Part shown: positions 53,808 to 63,050 of the stretch, piece by piece | Layout of the letters: each line of letters starts with the position of its first letter | Position numbering within the stretch: position 1 is the first letter of the stretch | Assembly (NCBI GenBank): GCA_026400355.1 | Contig: JAPLPE010000020.1 | Coordinates: forward strand, 1 to 64,000 | Reading direction: 5' to 3' | DNA length: 64,000 bases | Source: Rhodobacterales bacterium | Lineage (GTDB): Bacteria > Pseudomonadota > Alphaproteobacteria > Rhodobacterales > Rhodobacteraceae | The notes under the pieces: generated by a model | Told to the model about the DNA's origin: nothing | Seen by the model: only the letters and a program-made list of their open reading frames with translations | The model's database searches: none | Position numbers and translations under genes: made by a program

Positions 53808-54584
53808 ATGGCTGAATATTCGACGATCCGCTCGACCGCCGGCATCAGCTCGGCACAGATCGATGAGGGCCTTCGCGCCCATATGAACAAAGTCTACGGC
53901 ACGATGTCGGTGGGCATGGTGATCACGGCGCTTGCTGCCTGGGCGCTTGCCGGTCTGGCCGTGACGACAAACCCGGAGGCTGCCGCTGCGCAACTCCCCA
54001 ATGGTATGTTCCTCACGTCTTTCGGCGTGACGCTTTATGCCTCGCCGCTGAAGTGGGTCGTGATGTTGCTGCCGCTGGCCATGGTTTTCGGGTTTAGCGC
54101 CGTGCTGAACCGGACGACTGCCGCGACGGCGCAGATCTATTTCTATGCCTATGCCGCGGCGGTTGGTGCCTCCCTCAGTTCGATCTTCCTGATCTATGCG
54201 GCGACATCGATCGTTCAGGTGTTCCTGATCACAGCAGTCGCTTTTGCCGCCTTGTCGCTTTACGGCTATACGACCAAGCGGGACCTGTCCGCGATGGGCC
54301 GTTTCCTGATGATGGGCGTGATCGGCCTGCTGGTGGTGATGGTGGTGAACATCTTCCTTCAGTCGCCCGCCATGACCTTTGCAATCTCGTCCATCGGCGT
54401 GCTGCTGTTCGCGGCGCTGACGGCCTATGATACGCAGAATATCAAGAACACCTATCTTGAGCACGCTCATAATGGCGACAGCGAATGGCTGGGCAAGTCG
54501 GCAATCATGGGCGCCCTGCAGCTTTACCTCGATTTCATCAACATGTTCATGTTCATGCTGCAGATCTTCGGGAACCGTAACTGA
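53808..54584 (+). CDS. Bax inhibitor-1/YccA family membrane protein
   Basis: 258 residues with seven predicted helices (from about 25 to 250). TMSVGMVITALAAWALAG is helix 1 and the C-terminal LQLYLDFINMFMFMLQIFG is the conserved last helix of the family. Possible calcium-leak or membrane-protease-modulating role (YccA). GGAGG lies 6 bases before the chosen ATG. A strong terminator follows. Confidence 0.92.
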   Translation: MAEYSTIRSTAGISSAQIDEGLRAHMNKVYGTMSVGMVITALAAWALAGLAVTTNPEAAAAQLPNGMFLTSFGVTLYASPLKWVVMLLPLAMVFGFSAVLNRTTAATAQIYFYAYAAAVGASLSSIFLIYAATSIVQVFLITAVAFAALSLYGYTTKRDLSAMGRFLMMGVIGLLVVMVVNIFLQSPAMTFAISSIGVLLFAALTAYDTQNIKNTYLEHAHNGDSEWLGKSAIMGALQLYLDFINMFMFMLQIFGNRN

Positions 54585-54607
54585 TCTGAATAAGTCGGTA
54601 TGCAAGG

Positions 54608-54633
54608 GGGCCGGTGGAAACACCGGCCCTTTT
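54608..54633 (+). terminator. Rho-independent terminator after the Bax inhibitor-like gene
   Basis: GGGCCGGTG (54608-54616), loop GAAA, CACCGGCCC (54621-54629), then TTTT. A perfect 9-bp stem with a stable tetraloop, 23 bases after the stop. Confidence 0.92.
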
Positions 54634-54656
54634 CGCTTTTCCGGGGGCGAGGCACG

Positions 54657-55160
54657 GTGGGGGCAGCACAGAAGTCCGCAAAGCCGATCATCGCGCCCAA
54701 GACCGTCCATGTCGAAGTCATCACCCCGAACGACACGCCCTGCGGGCCGTCGCGGGTGTTGCGGTCCAGCGATACGGGCGGGCTGACAAATTTCGGGGCG
54801 TTTGCAGTCATCCTGCCCCCGGGGTCGCGGTCGTCGCTGTGTCACGGGCACCGCGAGGTGGACGAGTTCGTCCATATGCTGTGCGGGGAAGTGGCAGTCT
54901 GTGAGAGCGGCTTGGCCACGATGCTGCGCCCCGAGGCGGTGTGTTTCAAGGCGGGGGTGCCTGCGGGACATTACCTGAAGAACGAGGCGACGGCAGAGTC
55001 GAGCTATAGGGAGGTGGGCACAAGGCTGCCCGCCGAGGTGCTGAGTGATCCGGACCACGACCGAGTTTGTCATGTGCACGGAACCAGGGGTGAGGAGAGG
55101 TTCACAACACTGGACGGGCGGGATGGGGTAGGGTCACCCTACATGCTGTCAGGGGCCTAG
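54657..55160 (+). CDS. Cupin-like protein
   Basis: 167 residues. The start is GTG (GAGG 5 bases upstream), just after the terminator. A cupin-type segment is suggested by SLCHGHREVDEFVHMLCGEVAVCE (about 61-84), with His/Glu metal-ligand spacing, and by CFKAGVPAGHYLKNEA (about 97-112). It matches the double-barrel cupins of small-molecule enzymes or sensors; no substrate is visible. It ends overlapping the next, convergent gene. Confidence 0.68.
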   Translation: MGAAQKSAKPIIAPKTVHVEVITPNDTPCGPSRVLRSSDTGGLTNFGAFAVILPPGSRSSLCHGHREVDEFVHMLCGEVAVCESGLATMLRPEAVCFKAGVPAGHYLKNEATAESSYREVGTRLPAEVLSDPDHDRVCHVHGTRGEERFTTLDGRDGVGSPYMLSGA

Positions 55161-55669
55161 ATCGCGCGGCGCATGAAAACGGCGGGGAAGTCGATGCCGG
55201 GGCCGAGGGGGACCGTGATGGGGCCGATGGTGGTAAAGCCCATCGCCTCGTAGAACGGGACTGCGGTGCGGGTCGACATGCAGTCAAGCTGCAAAACGCC
55301 TGCCATTGCGGCGGACCGGACGACCTGGCTCATGAGACTGCGCCCAACGCCGCGGCGGGTCTGGCGGTCGTCGGTGACGACGTGGCGGATATTGCCGGTG
55401 GGACGTTTGCCGGGTGTCCGCCCTGCCCTTGTCCAGCCGCCTGCGCCGATGATGCTGCCGTCGGAATCCTCGACCACAAAATAGGTGCCGCAGGCCACAA
55501 GACCGGGCTGGGCGCGGCTGATGATTGGCAGGGCCATGACCATGATGGAGGGCGGGTAGTCCGGCCGCAGGAGGCGCGGATAGGACCGGGCGAGGAGGGC
55601 ATCCACCGGGGCCACGTCGCGGGCTGTTGCGATGCGGACGGCAAAGCCCTGCTGACCCGCGGGACGCAT
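55157..55669 (-). CDS. GNAT N-acetyltransferase
   Basis: 170 residues. The acetyl-CoA loop is RQTRRGVGRSLMSQVV (about 102-117), with VRIATARDVAPVDALLARSYP at the start and FYEAMGFTTIGPITV at the end. The acceptor is unknown. Coupled to the upstream VIT gene by TGATG. Confidence 0.85.
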   Translation of the reverse strand: MRPAGQQGFAVRIATARDVAPVDALLARSYPRLLRPDYPPSIMVMALPIISRAQPGLVACGTYFVVEDSDGSIIGAGGWTRAGRTPGKRPTGNIRHVVTDDRQTRRGVGRSLMSQVVRSAAMAGVLQLDCMSTRTAVPFYEAMGFTTIGPITVPLGPGIDFPAVFMRRAI

Positions 55670-56358
55670 CAGACGACGGCCCCGAAGAGGCGGCCCACTC
55701 CGGCAGTGACGGCCATGGCCATGGCGCCCCAGAACACCACGCGCAGAACTGCGCGGTCAAGGCGTGCGCCCCCGGCCCAGGCGCCAAGCGCGCCGAGAAG
55801 GGCGAGGAAGGCCAGCGACAGGCCGGTGACCCACCAGACGATGGTGGCCTCGGGCGCCAGGAAGGCGGCTGCAAGTGGCAGTGCTGCCCCGATGGCAAAG
55901 CTGGCAGCCGATGCGAAGGCGGCGGTCATGGGCTGGGCGGCGGTCATTGCAGACAGGCCAAGTTCGTCCCGGGCATGGCTGCCCAGCGCGTCATGAGCGG
56001 TCAGTTCGATGGCCACCTGACGGGCGAGGGCTGGAGAGACGCCGCGCTTTTCATAGATGCCGGCCAGTTCGGCCAGTTCGGCCTCGGGCATGGTGGCGAG
56101 TTCGGCGCGTTCGCGGGCAAGGTCGGAGGATTCGCTGTCGGCCTGCGAGGAGACGGAGACATATTCGCCTGCAGCCATCGAGAGGGCCCCGGCGGCAAGG
56201 CCAGCAGCGCCCGCCAGCACGATATCGCCCCGGGCCGTAGCGGCAGCGGCAACGCCGACGATCAGGCTGGCTGTGGAGACGATCCCGTCATTGGCCCCCA
56301 GCACAGCGGCGCGCAGCCAGCCGATGCGGTCAACAAAGTGGCGTTCTGTAGCAGCCAT
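55669..56358 (-). CDS. VIT1/CCC1-family iron/manganese transporter
   Basis: 229 residues with five membrane helices. LRAAVLGANDGIVSTASLIVGVA (about 15-37) is the VIT signature and GAAGLAAGALSMAAGEYVSVSSQ follows. A cytosolic metal-binding helix (ERAELATMPEAELAELAGIYEKRG, about 82-105) carries Glu residues, and two to three helices close the protein. It likely moves Fe2+ or Mn2+ out of the cytosol. ATG at 56358 is preferred over an upstream ATG. Confidence 0.85.
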   Translation of the reverse strand: MAATERHFVDRIGWLRAAVLGANDGIVSTASLIVGVAAAATARGDIVLAGAAGLAAGALSMAAGEYVSVSSQADSESSDLARERAELATMPEAELAELAGIYEKRGVSPALARQVAIELTAHDALGSHARDELGLSAMTAAQPMTAAFASAASFAIGAALPLAAAFLAPEATIVWWVTGLSLAFLALLGALGAWAGGARLDRAVLRVVFWGAMAMAVTAGVGRLFGAVV

Positions 56359-56441
56359 GGCGATTCCCCCCGGGTCAAGCCAATGGAACGCCCGACGAAG
56401 GGGGAACACAACTGAAAACCGCGATCAGAGAGGCACGTACG

Positions 56442-56470
56442 AAAAAGGCCGCACCCGGGGGCGCGGCCTT
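56442..56470 (-). terminator. Rho-independent terminator of rpmG
   Basis: On the minus strand AGGCCGCG and GCGGCCTT-type arms around a CCCCCGGGT loop, followed by TTTTT (56442-56446 as A-run). It lies 23 bases after the rpmG stop. Confidence 0.85.
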
Positions 56471-56492
56471 GGCAGTCAAGAATGGAGCAAGA

Positions 56493-56660
56493 CTACTTGA
56501 TCTTGCCTTCCTTGTATTCGACATGCTTGCGCACGACCGGATCGTATTTACGAACCGACATCTTTTCGGTCATGGTCCTAGCGTTCTTTTTCGTGACGTA
56601 GAAGTGCCCGGTCCCCGCGGTGGAGTTCAGGCGGATCTTGATCGTGGTGGGCTTCGCCAT
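56493..56660 (-). CDS. rpmG: Ribosomal protein L33
   Basis: 55 residues, [24 protein letters not shown] at the start and [13 protein letters not shown] at the end, a full-length L33 of the 50S subunit. It has no Cys pairs, so it is the zinc-free C- form. The start at 56660 matches the family; upstream in-frame codons do not. A terminator follows. Confidence 0.96.
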   Translation of the reverse strand: MAKPTTIKIRLNSTAGTGHFYVTKKNARTMTEKMSVRKYDPVVRKHVEYKEGKIK

Positions 56661-56787
56661 CGTCGTATCTCCTGTCGCGGAGGCAAGGTGGCCCTTCGCG
56701 TGAATCCGTTGAAAGTCGCCTTTTACCCATCCCGCGCCCCGCGTCAACCGCAAAGCGTGGGGGAATGGTTGTTAACCTTGCGCCCGG

Positions 56788-57153
56788 TCAGGCCTGGATG
56801 CGGGCCAGACCCCGGAGAAGGGCCGCGATCAGCACATTGCCGAGTTTCGGCCCCTTGCCCACACCGAGTGCCGGGTCATCATCGCGGCGGTCCGAGCGGC
56901 GGAGGGTGCAGGTCCAGTCAGCTCGGGCGTCGGAAGCGGTGCCGTGGAGCACGATGGACCACCCGGGCAGGGCGTGGGCGATAACCATGAGGACCGCATC
57001 GGTTTCGCCCAGCGCCCCGTTGCGAATCATCGCCTTGTCGAGTGCGGGCAGTTTGGTTTCGACCAGATCGAATGCGACCCGGCAGAGGCCGGAGTCATAT
57101 AGCGGTTCGGCCTGAATCTGTTCGGCGAGGGTGTTGACTGCATGAGCGTCCAT
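56788..57153 (-). CDS. Uncharacterised 121-residue protein
   Basis: 121 residues, no signal peptide or membrane helix. Notable stretches are PLYDSGLCRVAFDLVETKLPAL (about 17-38) and HALPGWSIVLHGTASDARADWT (about 59-80), with GKGPKLGNVLIAALLRGL at the end. I do not recognise the family. It is upstream of rpmG in the same direction with a 127-bp gap, and divergent from ppsA. Confidence 0.65.
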   Translation of the reverse strand: MDAHAVNTLAEQIQAEPLYDSGLCRVAFDLVETKLPALDKAMIRNGALGETDAVLMVIAHALPGWSIVLHGTASDARADWTCTLRRSDRRDDDPALGVGKGPKLGNVLIAALLRGLARIQA

Positions 57154-57292
57154 CGGGGCCTCCGTCCTGCTGCGATGACATGTCGCAATTCTGAACGGAC
57201 GTGTTTCCGGGCGCCATGACCTGCATCAAGGCAGTTTGAAAACACCGGGTCCATCCTGCTGCCATCAGCAATTCTGCTTGGGAGGACAGACT

Positions 57293-59665
57293 GTGGCCGA
57301 GAATGTGATCTGGTTCGAGAAGCTGTTGCGCAAGGACGTGGCACGCGTCGGGGGCAAGAATTCGTCGCTGGGCGAGATGGTTTCCACACTGGGGCCACGG
57401 GGTATCACGGTTCCCACCGGCTTTGCCACGACAGCGGATGCGTTCCGCGCCTTCATTGCCGCCAATGATCTGGAGCAGAGGATTGCGGCCGAAATGGCGG
57501 CGCTGGCGACCCACAAGATCACACTTCACGAGGCTGGCAGAAATGTGCGGGCGATGATCGTGGCGGGGGATTGGCCTGCCGATATTCTGGCCGACATCAA
57601 GACGGCCTATGCCGAAATGGGGCGCAGGACGGGGTCCGAGAATGCCTCGGTCGCGGTGCGGTCGTCGGCCACAGCAGAGGATCTGCCGGATGCGAGTTTC
57701 GCGGGGCAGCAGGAGACCTTCCTGAATGTGGAGGGGGAGACCTCGCTGCTTTCGGCGTGCAAGCGCTGCTATGCGTCGCTGTTCACGGACCGCGCGATCA
57801 CATACCGGACATTGCAGGGCTATGATCATACGGCTGTCGCGCTGTCAGTTGGCGTGCAGCAGATGGTCCGGTCTGACATTGGCGGATCGGGGGTCATGTT
57901 TTCCATCGACACGGAAAGCGGATTCGACAAGGTCGTGCTGATCAACGCGGCCTGGGGTCTGGGCGAGAATGTGGTGCAGGGGGCCGTCACGCCGGACGAA
58001 TACATGGTTTACAAGCCGCATCTGGCAAAGCCGGGGCTGGTGCCCGTGATCGAACGGACGCTGGGCGCGAAAGAGAAGAAGATGATCTATGCGGGGGGCG
58101 GGGCACAGACCAAGAACGTGCCGACCTCCAAGGCCGAGCGGGCGAAATTTGTGCTGTCGGATGCGGAAATCTGCGATCTGGCGCGGCAGGCCTGCATCAT
58201 TGAGGACCATTATGGCCAGCCGATGGACATGGAATGGGCCCGCGACGGACATACGGGCAAGCTTTACATCGTGCAGGCCCGGCCCGAGACGGTGCAGTCG
58301 CGCGACACCAGCGGCGCGATGCAGAGCTATTCCATCCGCAAGGCGGGGCCGAAGCTGCTGACGGGCTTAAGCGTGGGCGGGGCGGTGGCGACCGGGACGG
58401 TGTGCCTGATCGAGACAGCGGCGGATATTGACCGGTTTGTCGACGGGGCGGTTCTCGTGACATCGACGACCGACCCCGACTGGGTGCCGATCATGAAGCG
58501 GGCGGCAGCCATCGTGACCGACCACGGCGGGCGTACGTCGCATGCGGCCATCGTGAGCCGGGAACTGGGCCTGCCGGCCATCGTGGGGACGGGCAACGCC
58601 ACCCATGTCCTGCACGACGAGCAGGAGGTGACGGTAAGTTGCGCCGAGGGCGAGGAAGGATTCGTCTATGGCGGGATTGCCGAGGTCGTGATCGAGCAGA
58701 TCGATCTGGGCGAACTGCCCAGGACAAAGACCAAAGTCATGTTCAACATGGCAAACCCGTCCGCCTCGTCCCGCTGGTGGCGGTTGCCTGCGGATGGCGT
58801 TGGGCTGGCCCGGATGGAGTTCGTGGTCAACAACGCGATCAAGTGCCACCCGCTGGCGCTGACCCGATTCGACGAGCTGACGGACCCTGCCGTGAAAGTG
58901 CAGATCGAGGCGCTGACGGCGGGCTATGCCGAGAAGCCGGATTACTTTGTCGACAAGCTGGCGCTGGGCCTGTCGCGGATCGCTGCGGTCCATTACCCCG
59001 AGCCGGTCATCGTGCGGATGAGCGATTTCAAGACCAACGAATATGCGGCACTTCTGGGGGGCAGGCAGTTCGAGCCGGTCGAAGAGAACCCGATGATCGG
59101 GTTCCGGGGCGCGTCACGCTATTACTCGCCGGCCTACCGGGACGGGTTCGCTTTGGAATGCCGGGCGATTGCCAAGGCGCGGGGCGAAAAGGGGTTTGAC
59201 AACATCATCATGATGATCCCCTTCTGCCGGTCGCCGGACGAGGCCGACAGAGTTCTGGCCGAGATGGCAAAGAACGGGTTGGTGCGCGGCAAGGATGGGT
59301 TGCAGGTCTATGTGATGTGCGAAATCCCGGCCAACGTCATTCTGGCCGAGGAATTTGCCAAGCGGTTCGACGGATTTTCCATCGGGTCGAACGACCTGAC
59401 ACAGCTGACGTTGGGTGTGGACAGGGACAACGAAGCGCTGGCGCCCCTGTTCAAGGAGGACAATGCGGCCGTCCTTTGGATGATCGAAGAGGTCATCAAA
59501 CGGGCGCACAATGTCGGGGCCAAGGTCGGGTTCTGCGGGCAGGCGCCCAGCAACGACCCTGCCTTTGCCAAGCTGTTGGTGGGATTCGGGATCGACTCGA
59601 TCTCGGTCACGCCGGATGCCTTCCGGGCCGTCAAGGCCAACGTTGCGGCGGCCGAAAAAGGGTAG
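57293..59665 (+). CDS. ppsA: Phosphoenolpyruvate synthase
   Basis: 790 residues. It makes PEP from pyruvate and ATP for gluconeogenesis. N-terminal ATP-grasp domain: VIWFEKLLRKDVARVGGKNSSLGEM, SSATAEDLPDASFAGQQET. Phosphohistidine domain: AAIVTDHGGRTSHAAIVSRELG (about 403-424) with the His that is phosphorylated. Barrel domain: FGVEIEQ-like FSIGSNDLTQLTLGVDRD and FCGQAPSNDPAFAKLLVG near the end. Start: GTG with GGGAGGA 8 bases upstream, not the upstream ATG at 57236. Confidence 0.95.
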   Translation: MAENVIWFEKLLRKDVARVGGKNSSLGEMVSTLGPRGITVPTGFATTADAFRAFIAANDLEQRIAAEMAALATHKITLHEAGRNVRAMIVAGDWPADILADIKTAYAEMGRRTGSENASVAVRSSATAEDLPDASFAGQQETFLNVEGETSLLSACKRCYASLFTDRAITYRTLQGYDHTAVALSVGVQQMVRSDIGGSGVMFSIDTESGFDKVVLINAAWGLGENVVQGAVTPDEYMVYKPHLAKPGLVPVIERTLGAKEKKMIYAGGGAQTKNVPTSKAERAKFVLSDAEICDLARQACIIEDHYGQPMDMEWARDGHTGKLYIVQARPETVQSRDTSGAMQSYSIRKAGPKLLTGLSVGGAVATGTVCLIETAADIDRFVDGAVLVTSTTDPDWVPIMKRAAAIVTDHGGRTSHAAIVSRELGLPAIVGTGNATHVLHDEQEVTVSCAEGEEGFVYGGIAEVVIEQIDLGELPRTKTKVMFNMANPSASSRWWRLPADGVGLARMEFVVNNAIKCHPLALTRFDELTDPAVKVQIEALTAGYAEKPDYFVDKLALGLSRIAAVHYPEPVIVRMSDFKTNEYAALLGGRQFEPVEENPMIGFRGASRYYSPAYRDGFALECRAIAKARGEKGFDNIIMMIPFCRSPDEADRVLAEMAKNGLVRGKDGLQVYVMCEIPANVILAEEFAKRFDGFSIGSNDLTQLTLGVDRDNEALAPLFKEDNAAVLWMIEEVIKRAHNVGAKVGFCGQAPSNDPAFAKLLVGFGIDSISVTPDAFRAVKANVAAAEKG

Positions 59666-59734
59666 GTCCCAACCCCAATAACCGGAAGATGCGGCCGTCC
59701 GGACGGTTTCGGGCGGACGCACTGCCTGAAAGGA

Positions 59735-60976
59735 TCAGGGCTGCGTGATCGGTTCGCGTTCGATTGCGCCAAGTTCACGTCCGTCAAAGGCGGCTTCAAA
59801 CGCGGCAAGGCGTTTGTGGATCGACAGGAGTTCGATGATCGTGGTCCAGGAGTTGACGAGATACTGAAACGAGCTTGAGACCTGATTGAAGGCGGTCAGG
59901 ATCTGCTGGAGCACGCCGAACGTGATCTTGCCGGCAACGATGGTGGGGATCAGGATCAGGTAGGCAAAGATGTTGTCCGCCTGAAGGTAGAAGCCCCGAA
60001 ACACGTTGAAATAGGCGTAGTGAAAGTACATGCGGAAGTAGTTCGTCCGCACCTGTCGGAAGAGATCCTGCGTCGTCATCGGGCCGGCGCGGCCGGCGTC
60101 ATCCTCGCCGTAGACGAGTTCCTTGCGGTAGGCGGCCTCGACCCGCTGGTTGCGGAAGTTCAGGCTTGGCAGCTTGATCCCCGCGATGGCGAGGAGGAGC
60201 GTACCGAAGACGGACCAGACAACGGCTGCCCAGAGAAGCGGTTGGGCGATGGGGCCGACGAGGGGCAGTTCCGTCACATGGACAGACAGCGCCGCCAGCA
60301 CTGGCAGAAACGCGATCAGCGTCATCAGGGAATCGATAACCGAAGCGCCGAGCCCTTCCATGATGGAGGCGAAGCGCATCGTGTCCTCTTGCACGCGCTG
60401 CGCCGCGCCTTCGATCCGGCGGACTTCGGGCCAGCGTGACATATAGTAGTCGTTCATCGCCTGCCGCCAACGAAAGACGTAATGGCTGACAAAGAACCGG
60501 GTGGCGACAAAGATGACGATCCATAGGGCCGCGATCTTGGCGAAAACGAAGATCAGGCTGTAAAGCTGGGCCGCCGTGACGGTTCCTGAGCCCGAAAGCG
60601 CCTCTTGGACGGCGTCAAAGAAGGGGCCGCGCCAGTTGTTGATCGCGACCGAGACCTGCACGCTGAAATAGGTGGAAAAGAGGATCAGGGCCGAGCCGAG
60701 GATGGACCAGTACTGATAAGGATGGGGCGAGAGCATGAACCAGCCCACAGCAAAGGCCAGAATCAATACGCCCGAGAAGAGATAGAACCAGAGGAAGTCC
60801 GGGGTGACGAAGAAGCCGAGGCCAAGGATGGGTGCGGCTTCGGGATCGGGCAAAGTAAAGCCCAGTGCCGTGGCGAGGCTGTCGCCGACGGTGAACCAGA
60901 TGGTCGTGGCGAGGACCATCGTCAGGATTATGGAGACCAGAAAGAATTTCGGCTTAGGAAAGAACGACAGGAACAC
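59735..60976 (-). CDS. SbmA/BacA-like peptide transporter
   Basis: 413 residues with about eight helices, resembling SbmA/BacA and the membrane part of ABC-type long-chain transporters. No ATPase domain is present. Stretches ISVAINNWRGPFFDAVQEAL-like (VAINNWRGPFFDAVQEAL, about 111-128), RVQEDTMRFA and FNQVSSSFQYLVNSWTTI (about 361-378) match the family. SbmA takes up proline-rich peptides; BacA matters in symbiotic alphaproteobacteria. The start at 60976 gives FLSFFPKPKFFLVS. Confidence 0.85.
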   Translation of the reverse strand: MFLSFFPKPKFFLVSIILTMVLATTIWFTVGDSLATALGFTLPDPEAAPILGLGFFVTPDFLWFYLFSGVLILAFAVGWFMLSPHPYQYWSILGSALILFSTYFSVQVSVAINNWRGPFFDAVQEALSGSGTVTAAQLYSLIFVFAKIAALWIVIFVATRFFVSHYVFRWRQAMNDYYMSRWPEVRRIEGAAQRVQEDTMRFASIMEGLGASVIDSLMTLIAFLPVLAALSVHVTELPLVGPIAQPLLWAAVVWSVFGTLLLAIAGIKLPSLNFRNQRVEAAYRKELVYGEDDAGRAGPMTTQDLFRQVRTNYFRMYFHYAYFNVFRGFYLQADNIFAYLILIPTIVAGKITFGVLQQILTAFNQVSSSFQYLVNSWTTIIELLSIHKRLAAFEAAFDGRELGAIEREPITQP

Positions 60977-61112
60977 GGTGATGGCCCCGATGTGAGTTGT
61001 GACTGGACTTCCTTAGCTAATGCAGATTTGCGGCGCATTGTAATGTTTCGTGATGTGCCGAGAGCAAAGGCGTGACCTTCGTTTCAGAAACGGGCCGGGA
61101 ACAGGCTGTCGT

Positions 61113-61530
61113 GCGCGGATGGCCTGTAAGCCGGATTCTGTCCCCCGGGTTACCCCGGATGGATGACCATTCCTCTAGACGCGCCGTTACCGGCGTGCCT
61201 CTGGCTGCCAACCCGGGCCTCTTGGGTTGAAGCTTCCCTGCGGGGATATCGGTTGCCCAATCACACCCGCGCGAGGCCCCTATTTGGCATTGCTCCCGGT
61301 GGGGCTTGCCGTGCCGTCCCTGTTGCCAGGTCCGCGGTGGGCTCTTACTCCACCGTTTCACCTTTGCCCGGGTTTCGCCAAAGGCGAACCTCTGTTTCGA
61401 CCCGGGTAGTCTGTTCTCTGTGGCGCTTTCCCTCGGGTTACCCCGGCCGGGCGTTACCCGGCACCGTGCTTTCCGGAGTCCGGACTTTCCTCGTGCTGTT
61501 GCCAGCCCGCGGTCATCCAGCCATCCGCGC
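61113..61530 (-). ncRNA. rnpB: RNase P RNA (class A)
   Basis: The 5' part carries GAGGAAAGTCCGGACTCC (P4 5' arm) and the 3' part ACAGAATCCGGCTTACAG, both universal core segments. The ends pair as P1: GCGCGGATGGC (61530-61520) with GCCATCCGCGC (61123-61113). The length of about 418 nt is normal. The GGCTTACAGG 3' end lies at about 61113. It lies 10 bases after the amidase stop and is read in the same direction. Confidence 0.96.
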
Positions 61531-61540
61531 AACGGGTCGG

Positions 61541-62287
61541 TTACGCTTGTGAGGCGGACTGGTCAACGGGAAAGCGGCGGGCGAGGTTCCAGGCAAGGGC
61601 CACGTCCGTCGCGTCGAGCGGGCTGTCGGCCCAGGGACGGAACCGGAGGCGGAAGGCACGGAGGAGCAGGTCGTCGGGGACGGCACTGCCATAACCGAAG
61701 GTGGTCAGGGCAGCGCGGAACGCGCCAGGCACACCACCGTCAGGGAGTGATGAGGGCGGAGTCAGGTCCGGCCAGACGGAGAGGCCCGCAAGGGCCAGCC
61801 GGCGCCAGTCAAACCGGGGGCCGGGATCGGATTTGCGGGCGGGGGCCATGTCGGAATGGGCGATCACGCGGGCGGGCGGGACCGGGTGGCGGTGCAGGAT
61901 GCTGGCCAACAGGGTTTCGAGTGCCGTCATCTGCGGGTTCGGATAGGGGGCCGACCCGGAGTTGGCGAGTTCGATGCCGATGGAGCGGGAGTTTATGTCC
62001 GACACCCCGGCCCAGACCCCTGCCCCGGCGTGCCAGGCACGAAGATCCTCGGGCACGAGGGCAAAGACGGTGCCTTGCTCGCTGACAAGGTAATGGGCCG
62101 AAACCTCGGCCACGGGGTCAGTCAGGCGATCAAGCGCATCGGCCGTGCTTTGCATGGCGGTGTAGTGAAGGACGACGATATCGGGTCTGGCCCCGTCGCG
62201 GCGCAGGCCGCGGTTTGGCGAGGGGTGGTCAACCGTCCTCAGCTGCGCCCCACGGCGGCGAGGAAGGGCGAAGGATCCCAAGCGCAT
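61541..62287 (-). CDS. N-acetylmuramoyl-L-alanine amidase (AmpD-like)
   Basis: 248 residues with an amidase_2 fold. Zinc ligands and neighbours are IVVLHYTAMQS (about 37-47), HAGAGVWAGVSDINSRSIGIELAN (about 86-109) and ARVIAHSDMAPARKSDPGPRFDWRRL (about 139-164), including the catalytic His and Glu. It cleaves the amide bond in muropeptides. No signal peptide, so it is a cytosolic recycling type. ATG at 62287 lies 49 bp inside the upstream gene; a shorter start is possible. Confidence 0.92.
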   Translation of the reverse strand: MRLGSFALPRRRGAQLRTVDHPSPNRGLRRDGARPDIVVLHYTAMQSTADALDRLTDPVAEVSAHYLVSEQGTVFALVPEDLRAWHAGAGVWAGVSDINSRSIGIELANSGSAPYPNPQMTALETLLASILHRHPVPPARVIAHSDMAPARKSDPGPRFDWRRLALAGLSVWPDLTPPSSLPDGGVPGAFRAALTTFGYGSAVPDDLLLRAFRLRFRPWADSPLDATDVALAWNLARRFPVDQSASQA

Positions 62288-63018
62288 GCAAACCCGTCGC
62301 CATCGGGGTCGATGCCCAGCGGATCGTTTTCGGGCCCGCCACGGTCCAGGAAGGCGCGCTGAGCTTCGTCCGGAGAGGTGTAGCGGGCGCAGTTGCGTTC
62401 AAAGCGAGCCCCGGCCATCACGAAACGGCTGTACCATTCCTGACCGACGCGGTTGGGGGCCGCGAGGGCATAGGCCACGATATTCGGGCCGACGTTCTGC
62501 GGCTGTTCTGGCAAGGCGGTGGGCTGGATCACCTGATACTGGGCCGCCTGTTGGGCGCGGAGTGCGGCGTCACCTTCGATTGATTCGCGGGCGGTAACGG
62601 ATTCGAAATCCTGCTGGGAAATCCCGCCACTGGTACCAGCGACGATGGCAGGTGCCGCGTTGGAGGGCGAGGCCTGCACGCCGGTCGTACGGTTGAGGTC
62701 AACGCTTGCGCCCGTGCCCATCGCGTTGAGCGGCGCCCCGGTCACCGGAACGGTGCTGTAGGCGCCGGTGGTGCCAGTCACACCGATGCCCGCTGCGGCG
62801 AGGTCGGACGGGGGAATGCCGCCGGGTGGGACGGTGGCCGGGGCAAGCGCCGTGGTGCCGACGGATGGCGCGCCTGTCAGGGCGGCTTCGGTCTGGGCGC
62901 GTTCGGCCTGATAGGTCGTGTAGTCGCCAAAGCCTACGCCGCTGTCGGGCACCTGCGGCGCACAACCGGCGAGAAGAAGGCCGATGCCTCCCATGACGAC
63001 GAACGATCTCACGGCCAT
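62239..63018 (-). CDS. Excalibur-domain lipoprotein
   Basis: 259 residues. The lipoprotein signal ends LLLAGC (about 15-20). A long Pro/Thr/Ala-rich low-complexity part (about 60-170) is followed by a C-terminal region with ENDPLGIDPDGDGFACAWDP (about 228-247), the Asp-rich loop of the excalibur calcium-binding domain. The domain occurs in secreted nucleases and surface proteins. The start at 63018 gives a proper signal peptide. It precedes the amidase gene with overlap. Confidence 0.88.
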   Translation of the reverse strand: MAVRSFVVMGGIGLLLAGCAPQVPDSGVGFGDYTTYQAERAQTEAALTGAPSVGTTALAPATVPPGGIPPSDLAAAGIGVTGTTGAYSTVPVTGAPLNAMGTGASVDLNRTTGVQASPSNAAPAIVAGTSGGISQQDFESVTARESIEGDAALRAQQAAQYQVIQPTALPEQPQNVGPNIVAYALAAPNRVGQEWYSRFVMAGARFERNCARYTSPDEAQRAFLDRGGPENDPLGIDPDGDGFACAWDPSPFLAAVGRS

Positions 63019-63050
63019 ACCCCTGCCTTTGGCGAATTCGATTAGGGCGA

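Noticed and set aside
61306-62085. 259-residue frame across rnpB and the amidase gene
   Set aside because: It reads the complement of RNase P RNA as protein; the RNA core and P1 pairing are clear.
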